This document shows positions 51,830 through 62,281 of a stretch of DNA of 64,000 nucleotides, piece by piece. Source of the DNA: Mytilus edulis (lineage: Eukaryota > Mollusca > Bivalvia > Mytilida > Mytilidae); NCBI RefSeq assembly GCF_963676685.1, contig NC_092356.1, positions 22,307,750 through 22,371,749 on the forward strand, in the 5' to 3' direction. Position 1 is the stretch's first letter. The number at the start of each line of letters is the position of its first letter. A program made the position numbers and the translations under genes. The notes under the pieces are model-generated. The model was not told where the DNA came from. It did not search any database and worked only from the letters and a program-made list of their open reading frames with translations.

Positions 51830-54800
51830 CTAAAAGGGAAAAAAATAATGTTAATGTTAATGCTTCAATTAGATATACAAAGATGTGGTATGAGTGCCAA
51901 TGAGACAACTCTACATCCAATTATTATACTTTATAAATGCAAGCATTCTTTGGAATTGCAGTATTTCGTATGGTATCACTTATTAGTTGTGTCATGATAT
52001 CTATCATATTGGTATTCAGAGTTAATTAATTTGAATAAAAGATACAATGAAGAATACACAATAAAATTTATTACAAAATTGTACTTAATTTTATTGACTT
52101 AAATTTTGCATACTTTTTATGCCTAATCGAGATTTAAAACAGGAATTCAGAACTAAAAGGCTAGTTGAACTCATTTGTCATTTATGCACTCTGGTAGATT
52201 TTGGACAAGCTAGAATGTAACATATCGATCGAGACCTATTCAATACAATAGATACCAAATTATACGAAAATGCTAGAACCATAAATAATTTGAAAAAGGT
52301 CGAATGAAGAACGAAATTACAGAGCATTGAGGACCCATAAACTTCCAAAATATTATGCCAAATACAGCAAAGTAAATTTACTTAGGTGTTGTTTTCATTT
52401 TTTAAACTTATTGTATAAATTATTATAAACAATTTATTTTTATTAATGAATGTTTTGTTCAAGCAATTTCCGTTTGAGCATTACCGGTATTATAGTTAGA
52501 ACATATCAGCGTACATTTTCATTCATTAAGTAATAATTACCGTAATAATGCGTGTCCTCCCATTTCTGGTAATCGTTGGTTCAAAATACAAATTATAAAT
52601 CCCGCTTTTTGATTTCCGAATTGCTTTCAGGTGGTGATTTAGCTTGATATTATGCCTGGCAAAAAAACAAGATAAAAAGGTGATGTCACCATTTAATGTA
52701 GTATTACTGACTATGCGGTATGAGCTTTGCTCATTGTTGAAGGCTGTACGGTGACCTATAGTTGTTAATGTCTGTGTCATTTTGGTCTTTTGTGGATAGT
52801 TGTCTCATTGGCAATCATGCCACATCTTCTTTTTTATATTTTCTTTTACTTATCAAATAAAGGTTCTCAAATACACAATTTCGAAAAGCGGCCGAAAAGA
52901 AAGATAAAATTGATTTTACTTGAATATAAGTAAAATCATCATAGATACCAGGAATGATTTTTTGTATTATAAACTAGACACGCGTTTCGTATAGAAAAGA
53001 CTCATCAGTGACGCTCGAAACACAAAAAGTTGAAATGACATGTCTCACCTTTTATTTTCACTTAAAAACCTTTCAAGGAAAGTCGTTGGTATAGATTGGA
53101 ATCCCTTTGACACAGTTAGAACTTCTTCCTTTTCATTTGACGGAGGGGATGTCATAACTTCAACCGATGCACTTATATCAAACTCTAACGTGTCAAAACC
53201 GGAAGTTTCTGCAATATACTTCTGTGCTTCTGGTGTTAGGAATTTATTATACATAGACATGACACTACATGAATGAGATAGAAATGAAAAATATAAGTCA
53301 TTATGCTAAACAACCACTTACGTATATATGTTTTATATTTATTTGTTTTCATAACTTAATTTTTATATTCATTACTTTTGGTATATCTCATGTTATTCGT
53401 ATTGCGCAGTTATTTTAATTACTATGTAGTGTTTTTTAGACTTTTTTTGTTATCTTTCGTGGTGTTTTCATTTTTTTCTACTGTGTAGTCGTTTTTTCGT
53501 CCACAATTGATTTTTAAATGACCTAATGGAGGTATCGTTTGCTAATTTTTCATTAAAGACACTTGTTGACACCATCTAATATAGTATTTTTTAACCATTT
53601 ATCAAATAAAGGTTCTTATTGAGTTAAGCCTTCCAATTAATATTTTAAAGTGTGTCTTTCTATGTTGTGATGTTATACTATTGTTTCAGAAAAGGGAGAA
53701 GGTTTAGAACCATTAAAACGATTAATCCCGCTGTAATTTTTACACCTGTCCTTAGTCAGGAATCTGATGTACAGTAGTTGTCGTCTGTTTATGTAGTTCA
53801 TACGTGTTTTTGTTTCTCGTTTTTATATAGATTAGACCGTTGGTTTTCTTGTTTGAATGGTTTACACTAGTAATTTTTGGGACCCCTTATAGCTTGCTGT
53901 TCGGTGTGAGCCAATGTATCGTGTTGAAGGCCGTACCTTGACCTATAATGGTTTACTTTCATAAATTGTAACTTGGATGGAGAGTTGTCTCATTGACACT
54001 CATACCACATCTTCCTACATCTATCTAAAATGTATCATGTTTTACCTTTGCGTATACATTTCAATGCCATCGACATCTTTGATATAATAATGTTTTACAT
54101 CTTCTGTAACATTGGTTGTTAATACATCAGTGTAGTTCTTATACATTTCCCTAAAATACATTCATCATCATCATTACAACTTAAAAGAAAAAGATATTCC
54201 TAAATATTTTGTCTTCTACATTTCAAACGTGTTGTATATTGTCTATTTGAGTGTCGTGATTACGTTTGTGAGTTTATGTTAAACTACACAAGACTATAGT
54301 GTGCGTTCTGATGTCATATCACTTGGTATTTTCTGCCTCCTTTTCCGTTGCCGCTGTTAGAAGCTAAGACTATCATTCCCTGCAGATACCCCAGCCCGTT
54401 AGTCAATGCTTCCGTACTTGAATTATTCTATTAATTTTCTTTGGTGTGTATTTTATTTCACAAATAATGTAACTGTGCTATAAAACAAAATTGAAACTAC
54501 CTAAGGAAAATTGTACTTCTAAGATTTAACAATTTGATTTTGGTCATATGCGATACATAGTAGCAAGACAATTATTTTCCATCCGTTTGATGAGTATGAG
54601 GTTTTGATTTTTATATTTGATGAGAAAAACTTCGTTTGTTATTGTCTTTGGAGTTCGTTATCTTTGTAAGTTTACTTTTTTTATGTAAAATTTTGAATAA
54701 ACTGAATAAATCATATACCATTGTAGTTGTTTAACTGGTTTTCTTTCATCTGGATGCAGCTTATATGGTGTTTTATCACCACCTAAATCTTGATGACGCA

Positions 54801-57800
54801 AATGTTCACCACGTACGTACACAGTAGTATCCTTTGATGGCCCCTTGCCTACAATGAATTTTTCAGTCTGCAGTCCTAGCTCCCGTAGAGTAGCATAGAG
54901 TAATTTGTGCTCTGAAAAATGGAAATACATGAACAACTTTAATCCCCTTTTCTTTGATTTACGTACCATTTGAAAGTTAAGGATGTATTTAAACTCACAC
55001 ACCTGGCCTTGAAGGCACAAAACGTTGTTCAGTGCTCGGAGCACAAAAATCATGCTCGAAACATGAAATCCAGCAATTTGATTGGTTGATTTTCGAGTCT
55101 GAGTACAAGAATCATGCTCGAAAGTTTTATGACCGTGAGGCCTGAAGTGCTAACTCAGCGATATTTGACTTAATTGTCTTTGTTTTTTTTTTTTTTTTTT
55201 TTTTTTTTTGTTTGATCAGCTTTATCATGTCTGTACATATTTAAAAATGCCTGTACCAAGTCAGGAATATGACAGTTGCTGTCCACTCGTTTGATATGTT
55301 TATCATTTGATTTTGCCATTTGAATAGGAACTTTCCGTTTTGAATTTTCCTCGGAGTTCAGTATTTTTGTGATTTTACTTCTTAGTAGTGTTGTATGTAA
55401 ATAAGCTGTTTTAAGACCATTGCTTAAATTCAAATTGTTTTTGGTAACATCTTACAAATTTCTCAATTGGTTTTGGAAGCAAAACTAATCAAATAAGGGT
55501 TTAATAAACAATGTCGTACTCAAATAGCTAAGTATCAAAATGATTTTTGACATATATAACATTTAGTTTTTTTTTTTTTTTTGTGATTTTACTTTGTTTT
55601 GCCACAGAACATATTCAAAGAGATATTTGTTCTTGAAATGTTCATAGGGTGTAGTAACATTAGCAAAGTTGATATAATGAAATAAAGACAAGAGACCAAA
55701 TGACACAGAAACTAACAGCTAAGTTAAGTTTGATGGTTAATTGAAACTGGTGGTATTATATGATGAAATGTTGTGTTTTTTTTTCTGATGTTTTATAAAA
55801 AGTATAGTACCAATTTTCTCTGTACTTCTACATTTTTCCATATTTCCATAAAATCAAAAACATATTCAACGTTACATGTTGTTTTGAAAGCATTTTCAAA
55901 CAAACAAAACATTTTGCATTTGTAAAAGTTTGCATCGAAAAAACACCACGTTACTGAAATATAATTAGTTTGAGTTAATGATGTCCTTGTGTGTTTTGTA
56001 TGAATTAAGGCAACAGTGGTATACCGCAACAAAAAATCAAGAGACACTGTAACACACACAATCGAACTATAAGATAACAACTGCCATTTTCAAAAGTCAA
56101 AAGTTCTAAATAATTTCCGGTTTTCTATATTCTTCTGGCGTTTATAGTTTGCTCGTCTTTCTATTAATAAGCCAAATATTATCAGAATGTACAAATACTT
56201 GTCTTCGTTACTTTGAATTGAAGTAATGTTGTCAGGCATTTGATAATAGCCCTGATAAGAACTAATTCAAGGAACATTTTGAATAGACGATGTGTGAAAA
56301 CAAATTAAGAAAATTTGGCATTATTGCCAATGAAGCAACTATCAACCACAGACCAAATGACGTAAATTTAAACTGGTATTGAATTAAGGTTACATGAATT
56401 GTCATTGAAATGGTTATATTTATAAATTTACTGTTTACAAATTTTTAAATTTTTTGAAATACTAAGACTTTTCTACCTCAGGCATAGATTAACTTAGCTG
56501 TACTTGGCAAACTTTTTAGGATTTTTGGTTCTCAATGCTCTTCAACTTCGTACTTTATTTGGCATTTTAAACTTTTTTGGAATCTAGCATCACTGATGAG
56601 TCTTTAGTAGACGAAACGAGCGTCTGTCGTCTATACTAAATTTAGTCCTAGTATCTATGATGAGTTTATTTACAACAACTGGAACTAATTTGTCAATCAA
56701 GAAATCCGTCTTGATAATGTTAGTACTTGAGGATATTTTTTTATTGAGAGGTTATAACAAAATATCGACATTAGATTTACAATAATTTTAAAGCCCGGTT
56801 TGATTGCTGGTAAAATGTATATTCATAATTTAGAAATAGGTTTGGTGGAGCACGTGAAATACTCAGAGGTAAACCGTTACTTGTAAAGTCACATGTGTAA
56901 ATTAAGTATCCTTTTTTTGTGAATCAAAATTCAGAAAATCTTTATCGGTGGCTGATGTTCCAAAGGAAATAAAACAAACCCGTGACTATTCAATATGTTT
57001 CCGTTTTGGTTAGTGTTGTGGATTCATGTGCTGAGTTTCGAAGTGAATTTTCAATACCTAAGTCCACTATCAAGCAGTTTAGTAGCGTTATTTCCATCAC
57101 AAAAACGATGCTGTCTGTGTCTTCATCTGCAGTATCGGCAGTATAAAAACATATTTGTTACGGTTCACAGCAATATTTTGGCCTTAAATGATCGATTTAG
57201 CATACAAGTGGTTTCATAGAACCGTTCAGTTTTGTAATTCTAATATGTATCAAGACCATTCGCCTTAAATTCATTTAAAAACGATATTCACATCGTTCGT
57301 TTAGCGATTTGCTCGTTGCCTAACATAATCCTCAAATGTATTCTTCAGTGTTTTAAACTGTGATTTAAGCTGTGTTGAATCTTAAAAGGGATTATCTGTC
57401 AAATTCAAGTTTATCGATTTGACTCAAATTCGTATATTTTATTTATTACGTTCTAAAACCTATATCTAGTTATAACACATGCAAATAAACAATGTACGAT
57501 GCATGGAGTTGATCATATGTTTTTATTCCTTTAATTTTCATTAGAAATCATGTAAACTTTTAAAAATGCCAATATATGCCTCATATGCCCAAATATGGTA
57601 AAAATGTCTTATTTTGATAGACTTTGTGTAATTTCCGTTTTCTTTCTTGAAAAGTAATCAGACAAAGATAATGTTTTTACCTGTTCGACCCTTTATTTAC
57701 AATAATTGTATTTTGTCCAAACTCATCTCCTAGGCCTCAGAACACAATTATTCTTCCCCTTGGCTACAATGCATGTTTTAGTTAAAGTCAAATTGAATTA

Positions 57801-60800
57801 AAAAAATTGCACTGCTACAAACATGAAATAAATTTAACTGCTTATAGACCATTATTATTCTAATAAAATGTGCTTGTCCCAGGACAATCCATCAGTGCTT
57901 TTTCTTTTGAGGGCCCTATTAACATGCCAATGGTAGGATTTGAATCTTGAATAAATGACGAAGGCTGATTTCTACCTTACTTTCATTTTGGCCAAATCAC
58001 TACTTTCACTTTCAACAATAATTTTTTTTCCAGATGTTTTACTTATTTCAATATATATGCAACTGATAGAACCACTTAAATAGTAAACATTTCAAAGAAA
58101 ACAGTAAACAGATTACTTGGGAAGAAATACCCCATATAATATTTGGGAACTATATTCCTAGACCACGAACAAAGGGAATTAATTGTGATCTGAGGCCTGT
58201 ATATTTAAATGCACAATGAAGATATGAAACACGTGAATTCGTATTTTCTAGGTCTGTTTGGTTTTATATTATAGATAATCCTTTTTACCGATATAAAAAT
58301 GAGTTTTTCTGGATCGTTTAAGTCAACCAAATGGTTTACACTAGTTTCAATTTCAATGTCATTCTTTTCCCTTCAATAGAAGAATACGCCTATGTTATGC
58401 GTAAGCCATTTCTAGCACATGACATAAATTGCAGGTCACTTTATTACGAATTCGATGAGTCCTATTCACTTGCACTTGTAAAAGGAATATTTCAGCATCA
58501 ATGATTGAACTCATTTTGACAAAATTAAACAAAACATTGGTAGATAGTTGCGTGATTGGCAATCATACCCCATTTCCTTATATCTTGTCATTGGTTGCTA
58601 AAAGCAATTGTTATTTCACTTTTTCATTTGCATCAATTATCGAACAAACAAAATCATATTCTTATTTTTGTAATATCCCGTTGCTAATGCTCCTTTAAGG
58701 TAAGCTTTATTATCATCATTGCCTTCCCTTTATTTCAGATACAAACAATTTCAATAATAAGGATATTCCATTTGCATAGCAATAAAGAAAAAACAAGTAC
58801 AAAATGTATGTTGTAAATGATTTTTAAGCGTTAAATTCAATCAGGTGATATTTTTGACATATTTCATCAGATTCTGTATTTCCTCGTACATGTATTATAA
58901 TCTGAATTAGATTACGTAAAAGTGCACGTATTCAGAATAAGTAATAGGACGTGTATTAAACTAACAGCTTGCAAATAAACAAAATAGAAATAACGAATTA
59001 AAAACGTTTATTGTACTAATACTGTTGTATTGCAATAAGTATGCAATAGGATTGAACACAAGTTATCATAATTTTTATAAAGTCTTCTCCTTCCTTATAT
59101 TAAAAATAAAATTACATTATGAATGCAAAAGATAGACAATGAAGCATCATTATAAGTAAAAAACAAGGGGAAAAACTCACACAAAAAGTGCAACAAATAG
59201 AAGAAAAAAAGCGTTGCATTAATGTAGAAATTAACCAACACCGATTTAAAACATATATTTACAGAAGTATAAAGAATTAAAATGTCAATTGTTCTTGAAC
59301 AATTGAGAGGTCTTTCCTTTTGTAATGTAAAATACATGTTCCAATAGACGTAGAATGTATTGAAAAGGTCAAGGTCAACCTTAAAAAGCTTTAAAACACA
59401 CTGAAAATCCTTTAAATAAGGTCAAAACACATAATTCGCTATATGGGACATGACCTTGACCTTTGACCTTTTGACCTTTGTCAAGATCATTAGTTCCCAA
59501 TGTCATTGCTGAAGACCCCATGGGTCTAGGACCTTTGATCATATAGTAAAAGCTGATTTTGCCTTTTCAGAAACCTAAAACAAGGGTTATGCCCCTTACA
59601 AAAGGTCAAATCTCTTCGGTCAAATGTCAAAAGTTGCGTCTAATCCACCTCAACGTTTTTCACTATTTACTATTTCTGTAAGTACAATCGTTTTTGAGAT
59701 ATCGACTAAAAAGTTGTAAGGTCAAAGGTCAAGGTCAACCTTAAAGCTTTAAAACACACTGAAAATGTTTAAAACACACTGAAAATCCTTTAAATTAGGT
59801 CAAAAACAAGTAAGGTCTTTCCCTTTTGAAAAAGGAAAGACCTTAATAAACTGTATGAGTAGAAGTAAATAATGAAGCGAGAGGAATGATCTTAAAGGAA
59901 TCCAGCCCATCCGTACGTATATCAACAGGGCAATCAGTAATGATATGGCAAGAAGACAAAAACTAAAATGACTTACTTAAAAAAGGGGAAAGACAAACGA
60001 ATACATAATACAATACACAGACAACTATAGATTGAGCAACACTAACCAACCCGAAAGCCGTGATTAGCTCCGGTGCTCCGGAATGTTAATCAATTCCATC
60101 GTAGCGATGGCACCCTTGTTTGATGAATAACACATGCATGTATTTGATTCCGTCTTTAACATCGATCATATGTTCAAACTTACTCTTAGGAACGAACCTC
60201 GCAGCAGCCATTTCTACATTGATGTCAGGTGTTTCAGGAAATCGCAATGTGTAACACCTCCCTCCTACTCTGTCTGAGTATTCGTATATAGTAATTTTCT
60301 GATTTAGATGTCTCAATCTCCATCCGGAATATGTTCCAGCTATACCAGCACCTATTATTGCTACGTCATCACAACGCTTTGCTTAAAATACACAGGTAGA
60401 GAATTGATATTAACCAGCAGTTTTAACAACTGGCAAAGGAGATTACATTTAAAGCAATCTTAAAGCAAGCCTTGTGTATTCAAATCATGAAAGCGCATAT
60501 CATTTCATTATTTTACTATATAAGAAACGATATCACTATTAAACATTTTGCATGCTGAAATATTGCTTTACAAATCAGACAAATGCCTGAAATTCCCATG
60601 TTGTTAAAATTCAATTAATCTGAAATTATGCCTGGAACGTGTAATAGAACGTCAGGTTTTGTTGGTTTTTTTTTAATGATGAGAACTTTTAAATGCATTC
60701 AGCAAACCTCCAGTTTTGATTTGAATTAAATTATGAAGCTTAATGTAACGGTGAATTACAAGTGCAGATTTTTGACAGTAGTGTATCATATAAGATTAAA

Positions 60801-61691
60801 AAAAAACAATCATATGTGGTACGATTACAAATCCGACAAAATTTTACCAGAGCCCATTTAACGAAATAGTAAGCAAAGTTAGCAACTTTAAATTCCCTTC
60901 AGGTCTTATTTGAAGAGCAAATTTAATACAACATAGCAAGCTATACGAGAAACCGATATAACCTATGTAAAACAATACAATCGAGAAATCCAACGTCAAG
61001 ATTAAGTTTTTCCCACATATTTAGGACTTGAACAATTAATTGATATATGTAGATTCCAAAAAATTTATACGAACTCTTCATAAAGAAGCTTAGGTGTTGT
61101 TTTTTTTTTTTTTTTAACTTACTGAGACCGCCTATTTGATTCCCATAACTTATCACAAACCGGAAAAAAGCCCCTACTTTTAAAAACATCGGTCATCGGT
61201 CATCGGAGAAAATGATAAAATGATGAAAAATAGATCTTTGAAATATGACAGTATGAAAATTAAAATATTGGTTTTGAAATAATCCATTTTAGAAGCAATC
61301 TCATGGAAACAACACTTTTGTTGAAAAAGTAAAAGCAAATTCAAAATGGAAAGTCATTATGAAATTTCCAACTCAAAAGCTTAAACACGTCAAACGAATG
61401 AACAACAACAGTCCTATTCCTGAATTGGTTTTATATTCAAAGCTAAAGCTTATCCTTTAAATGTATATCTGCTGAGTAACAACAAAAGCGCTGACTTCGT
61501 CAGTAGGGGATCGCATTACATACGCACTAAGAAATAAAATATTCTTGTTAAAAAAAAATAATTGTGCAATTTGATAATAATAAATATTATAATATCTAAA
61601 ATTACTGATTAAACTTACACGAACGACGATAAGCCTCGATCCTAACTACAAACAATACAGCCATAACAGAAGCAATTTTCCGCACAAACAT
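51128..61691 (-). CDS. L-amino-acid oxidase-like gene, copy C (seven exons, 533 aa, secreted)
   Basis: Join of exons 61619-61691, 60184-60381, 54719-54911, 54046-54150, 53049-53264, 52541-52655 and 51128-51829. All introns are GT/AG with the same phases as copies A and B, and the 534-codon frame is open. Residues 1-20 (MFVRKIASVMAVLFVVRIEA) are a signal peptide. GAGIAG is at 35-40, E58 and RVGGR (62-66) are kept. Where B has VELGALRF, C has VEMAAARF (80-87): the arginine survives but the glycine and flanking residues are changed. The C-terminal flavin segment reads NAFNSRSFSYWTDGALQAVE. It is clearly closer to B than to A. Intron 2 (5272 nt) is swollen by repeats. A secreted peroxide-forming oxidase is the likely role; activity is less certain than for B. 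Confidence 0.9.
51889..51916 (-). repeat. R1 tail fragment, intron 6 of gene C
   Basis: AAGATGTGGTATGAGTGCCA then ATGAGACAACTC is the inverse R1 tip. Confidence 0.7.
52290..52390 (+). repeat. R5 fragment, intron 6 of gene C
   Basis: AGAGCATTGAGGACCCATAA and ATTATGCCAAATACAGCAAA. Confidence 0.6.
52541..52655 (-). CDS. Gene C exon 6 (115 nt)
   Basis: The acceptor TTTTTTTGCCAG precedes HNIKLNHHLKAIRKSKSG; it ends GRTRIIT before the donor GTAATTAT. Confidence 0.92.
52700..52835 (+). repeat. R1 fragment, intron 5 of gene C
   Basis: GAAGGCTGTACGGTGACCTA, GGATAGTTGTCTCATTGGCA and CATGCCACATCTTC. Confidence 0.75.
52945..53035 (+). repeat. R5 fragment, intron 5 of gene C
   Basis: ACACGCGTTTCGTATAGAAA and GACTCATCAGTGACGCTCGA. 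Confidence 0.75.
53049..53264 (-). CDS. Gene C exon 5 (216 nt)
   Basis: The acceptor TTCATGTAG precedes VMSMYNKFLTPEAQKYIAET; it continues VMTSPPSNEKEEVLTVSKG and IPTTFLERFLSEN, with the donor GTGAGACA. Confidence 0.93.
53700..54020 (+). repeat. R1 dispersed repeat, intron 4 of gene C
   Basis: GACCGTTGGTTTTCTTGTTT, CCCCTTATAGCTTGCTGTTC, GGTTTACTTTCATAAATTGT and ACTCATACCACATCTTCC give the fullest copy of the family in the window. Confidence 0.85.
54046..54150 (-). CDS. Gene C exon 4 (105 nt)
   Basis: The acceptor GTATTTTAG precedes EMYKNYTDVLTTNVTEDVKH; it ends KDVDGIEMYTQ with the donor GTAAAACA. Confidence 0.93.
54585..54680 (+). repeat. R3 fragment, intron 3 of gene C
   Basis: GTTTGATGAGTATGAGGTTT, CTTTGGAGTTCGTTATCTTT and GTAAGTTTACTTTTTTT; it abuts the exon 3 donor. 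Confidence 0.6.
54719..54911 (-). CDS. Gene C exon 3 (193 nt)
   Basis: The acceptor CATTTTTCAG precedes HKLLYATLRELGLQTEKF; VYVRGEHLRHQDLGG and ERKPVKQLQW follow, then the donor GTATATGA. Confidence 0.93.
55030..55145. repeat. Pair of ATCATGCTCGAAA direct repeats, intron 2 of gene C
   Basis: GAGCACAAAAATCATGCTCG and GAGTACAAGAATCATGCTCG lie about 55 bp apart in direct orientation. Confidence 0.6.
55184..55395 (+). repeat. Poly(T) run and R3 dispersed repeat, intron 2 of gene C
   Basis: About 27 T in a row, then GCCTGTACCAAGTCAGGAAT, CATTTGATTTTGCCATTTGA, TCCTCGGAGTTCAGTATTTT and GTGATTTTACTTCT. It is the best R3 copy in the window. Confidence 0.8.
55980..56065 (-). repeat. R4 fragment, inverse orientation, intron 2 of gene C
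   Basis: AAGGCAACAGTGGTATACCG and TCAAGAGACACTGTAACACA are inverse R4-type words. The 95-codon minus-strand ORF beginning here is a by-product. Confidence 0.55.
56310..56365 (-). repeat. R1 tail fragment, intron 2 of gene C
   Basis: GCATTATTGCCAATGAAGCA, ACTATCAACCACAGACCAAA. Confidence 0.6.
56470..56670 (-). repeat. R5 dispersed repeat, inverse orientation, intron 2 of gene C
   Basis: TCTACCTCAGGCATAGATTA, AGCTGTACTTGGCAAACTTT, CTCAATGCTCTTCAACTTCG, ATCACTGATGAGTCTTTAGT and AGACGAAACGAGCGTCTG. Confidence 0.85.
56700..59300. other. Intron 2 of gene C, no recognised feature
   Basis: Two short plus-strand ORFs (56995-57219, 58501-58698) have no family or splice support; the second contains an R1-like tail (GGCAATCATACCCCATTTCC). 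Otherwise AT-rich and nondescript. Confidence 0.5.
59308..59844. mobile_element. AGGTCTTTCC-ended element with internal direct repeats
   Basis: AGGTCTTTCCTTTTG at the left is answered by AAAAAGGAAAGACCTT at the right. The right tip is itself a hairpin (AAGGTCTTTCCC...GGAAAGACCTT, 59811-59844). GTCAAGGTCAACCTTAAA and TTTAAAACACACTGAAAATC occur near 59370 and 59727. GACCTTGACCTTTGACCTTT words fill the middle. Noncoding. Confidence 0.65.
59970..60095 (+). repeat. R2 fragment, intron 2 of gene C
   Basis: AGACAACTATAGATTGAGCA, CCGTGATTAGCTCCGGTGCT and CCGGAATGTTAAT. Confidence 0.6.
60184..60381 (-). CDS. Gene C exon 2 (198 nt, FAD-binding Rossmann motif)
   Basis: The acceptor GTATTTTAAG precedes KRCDDVAIIGAGIAGTYSGW; it continues RVGGRCYTLRFPETPDINVE, MAAARFVPK and the donor GTAAGTTT. 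MAAARF replaces the usual LGALRF. Confidence 0.95.
61619..61691 (-). CDS. Gene C exon 1 (signal peptide)
   Basis: ATG at 61691 starts MFVRKIASVMAVLFVVRIEA then YRRS, with a phase-1 donor GTAAGTTT. It is colinear with exon 1 of gene B. Confidence 0.88.
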
Positions 61692-61951
61692 ATTGGTGAA
61701 GAGAGAGGTTAATGATAACTGCCACTATAAGAAACAGTCATCATTGATTTGTAAATCCTATTTTCTTTTAATTCCTGCATAATTTAGTTTCATCGCGATT
61801 TAATTACCAATAAGTATGTGTTGACTTATTAAATTCGAGTTAGATCTAGAGTTTATATACATATAGCACTTAAATTCAGATTAATTGGATTCGTACGAAC
61901 GGACATAAATTAGTAAGTACGATTGGATGTCTGAACTTTAGATAAGTGTTA

Positions 61952-61952
<1 letters not shown>

Positions 61953-61994
<42 letters not shown>
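61953..61994. repeat. (TA)n microsatellite upstream of gene C
   Basis: About 20 TA units lie some 260 bp upstream of the gene C start codon. Confidence 0.95.
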
Positions 61995-61996
<2 letters not shown>

Positions 61997-62044
61997 CGCA
62001 GATATCAATGCAGTATAGCAGGTTAAACTTTATAATTTGAATGG

Positions 62045-62250
62045 CAAGGTGGCTAGACCAACATGGCAGCGATACAATTTCTTTCCGGTTTTCATTGTGT
62101 TTTTTTTTTTGTGATTGTTCTGTTTGTTAGATTTTTCCACTTATCTTGCGCTGTACTTTTCTCAAGATTTGGTACACGATAACGAATTTTACGCGTTTGA
62201 AACTGCTATTGATCAACCAAACACTTTTATTGATAAGTGTTATCTCCCAT
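62045..62250. repeat. Segment upstream of gene C, homologous to 33655-33935
   Basis: AAGGTGGCTAG, TGTTCTGTTTGTTAG, ACACGATAACGAA and TGTTATCTCCCA occur in the same order as upstream of gene B. The plus-strand ORF over it has no independent support. Confidence 0.55.
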
Positions 62251-62281
62251 ACACCATTTTTTTTTCGCCCGCGCATCTTTT

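Noticed and set aside
53040-53276. Plus-strand 78-codon ORF
   Set aside because: Shadow of gene C exon 5.
55170-55433. 87-codon minus-strand ORF ending in poly-lysine
   Set aside because: The lysine run is the inverse of the poly(T) tract and the rest is repeat R3.
26104-61691. Possibility that the three oxidase blocks are exons of one giant gene
   Set aside because: Each block has its own N-terminal Rossmann exon, its own C-terminal exon with a stop and its own poly(A) signal; B and C also have their own leader exons.
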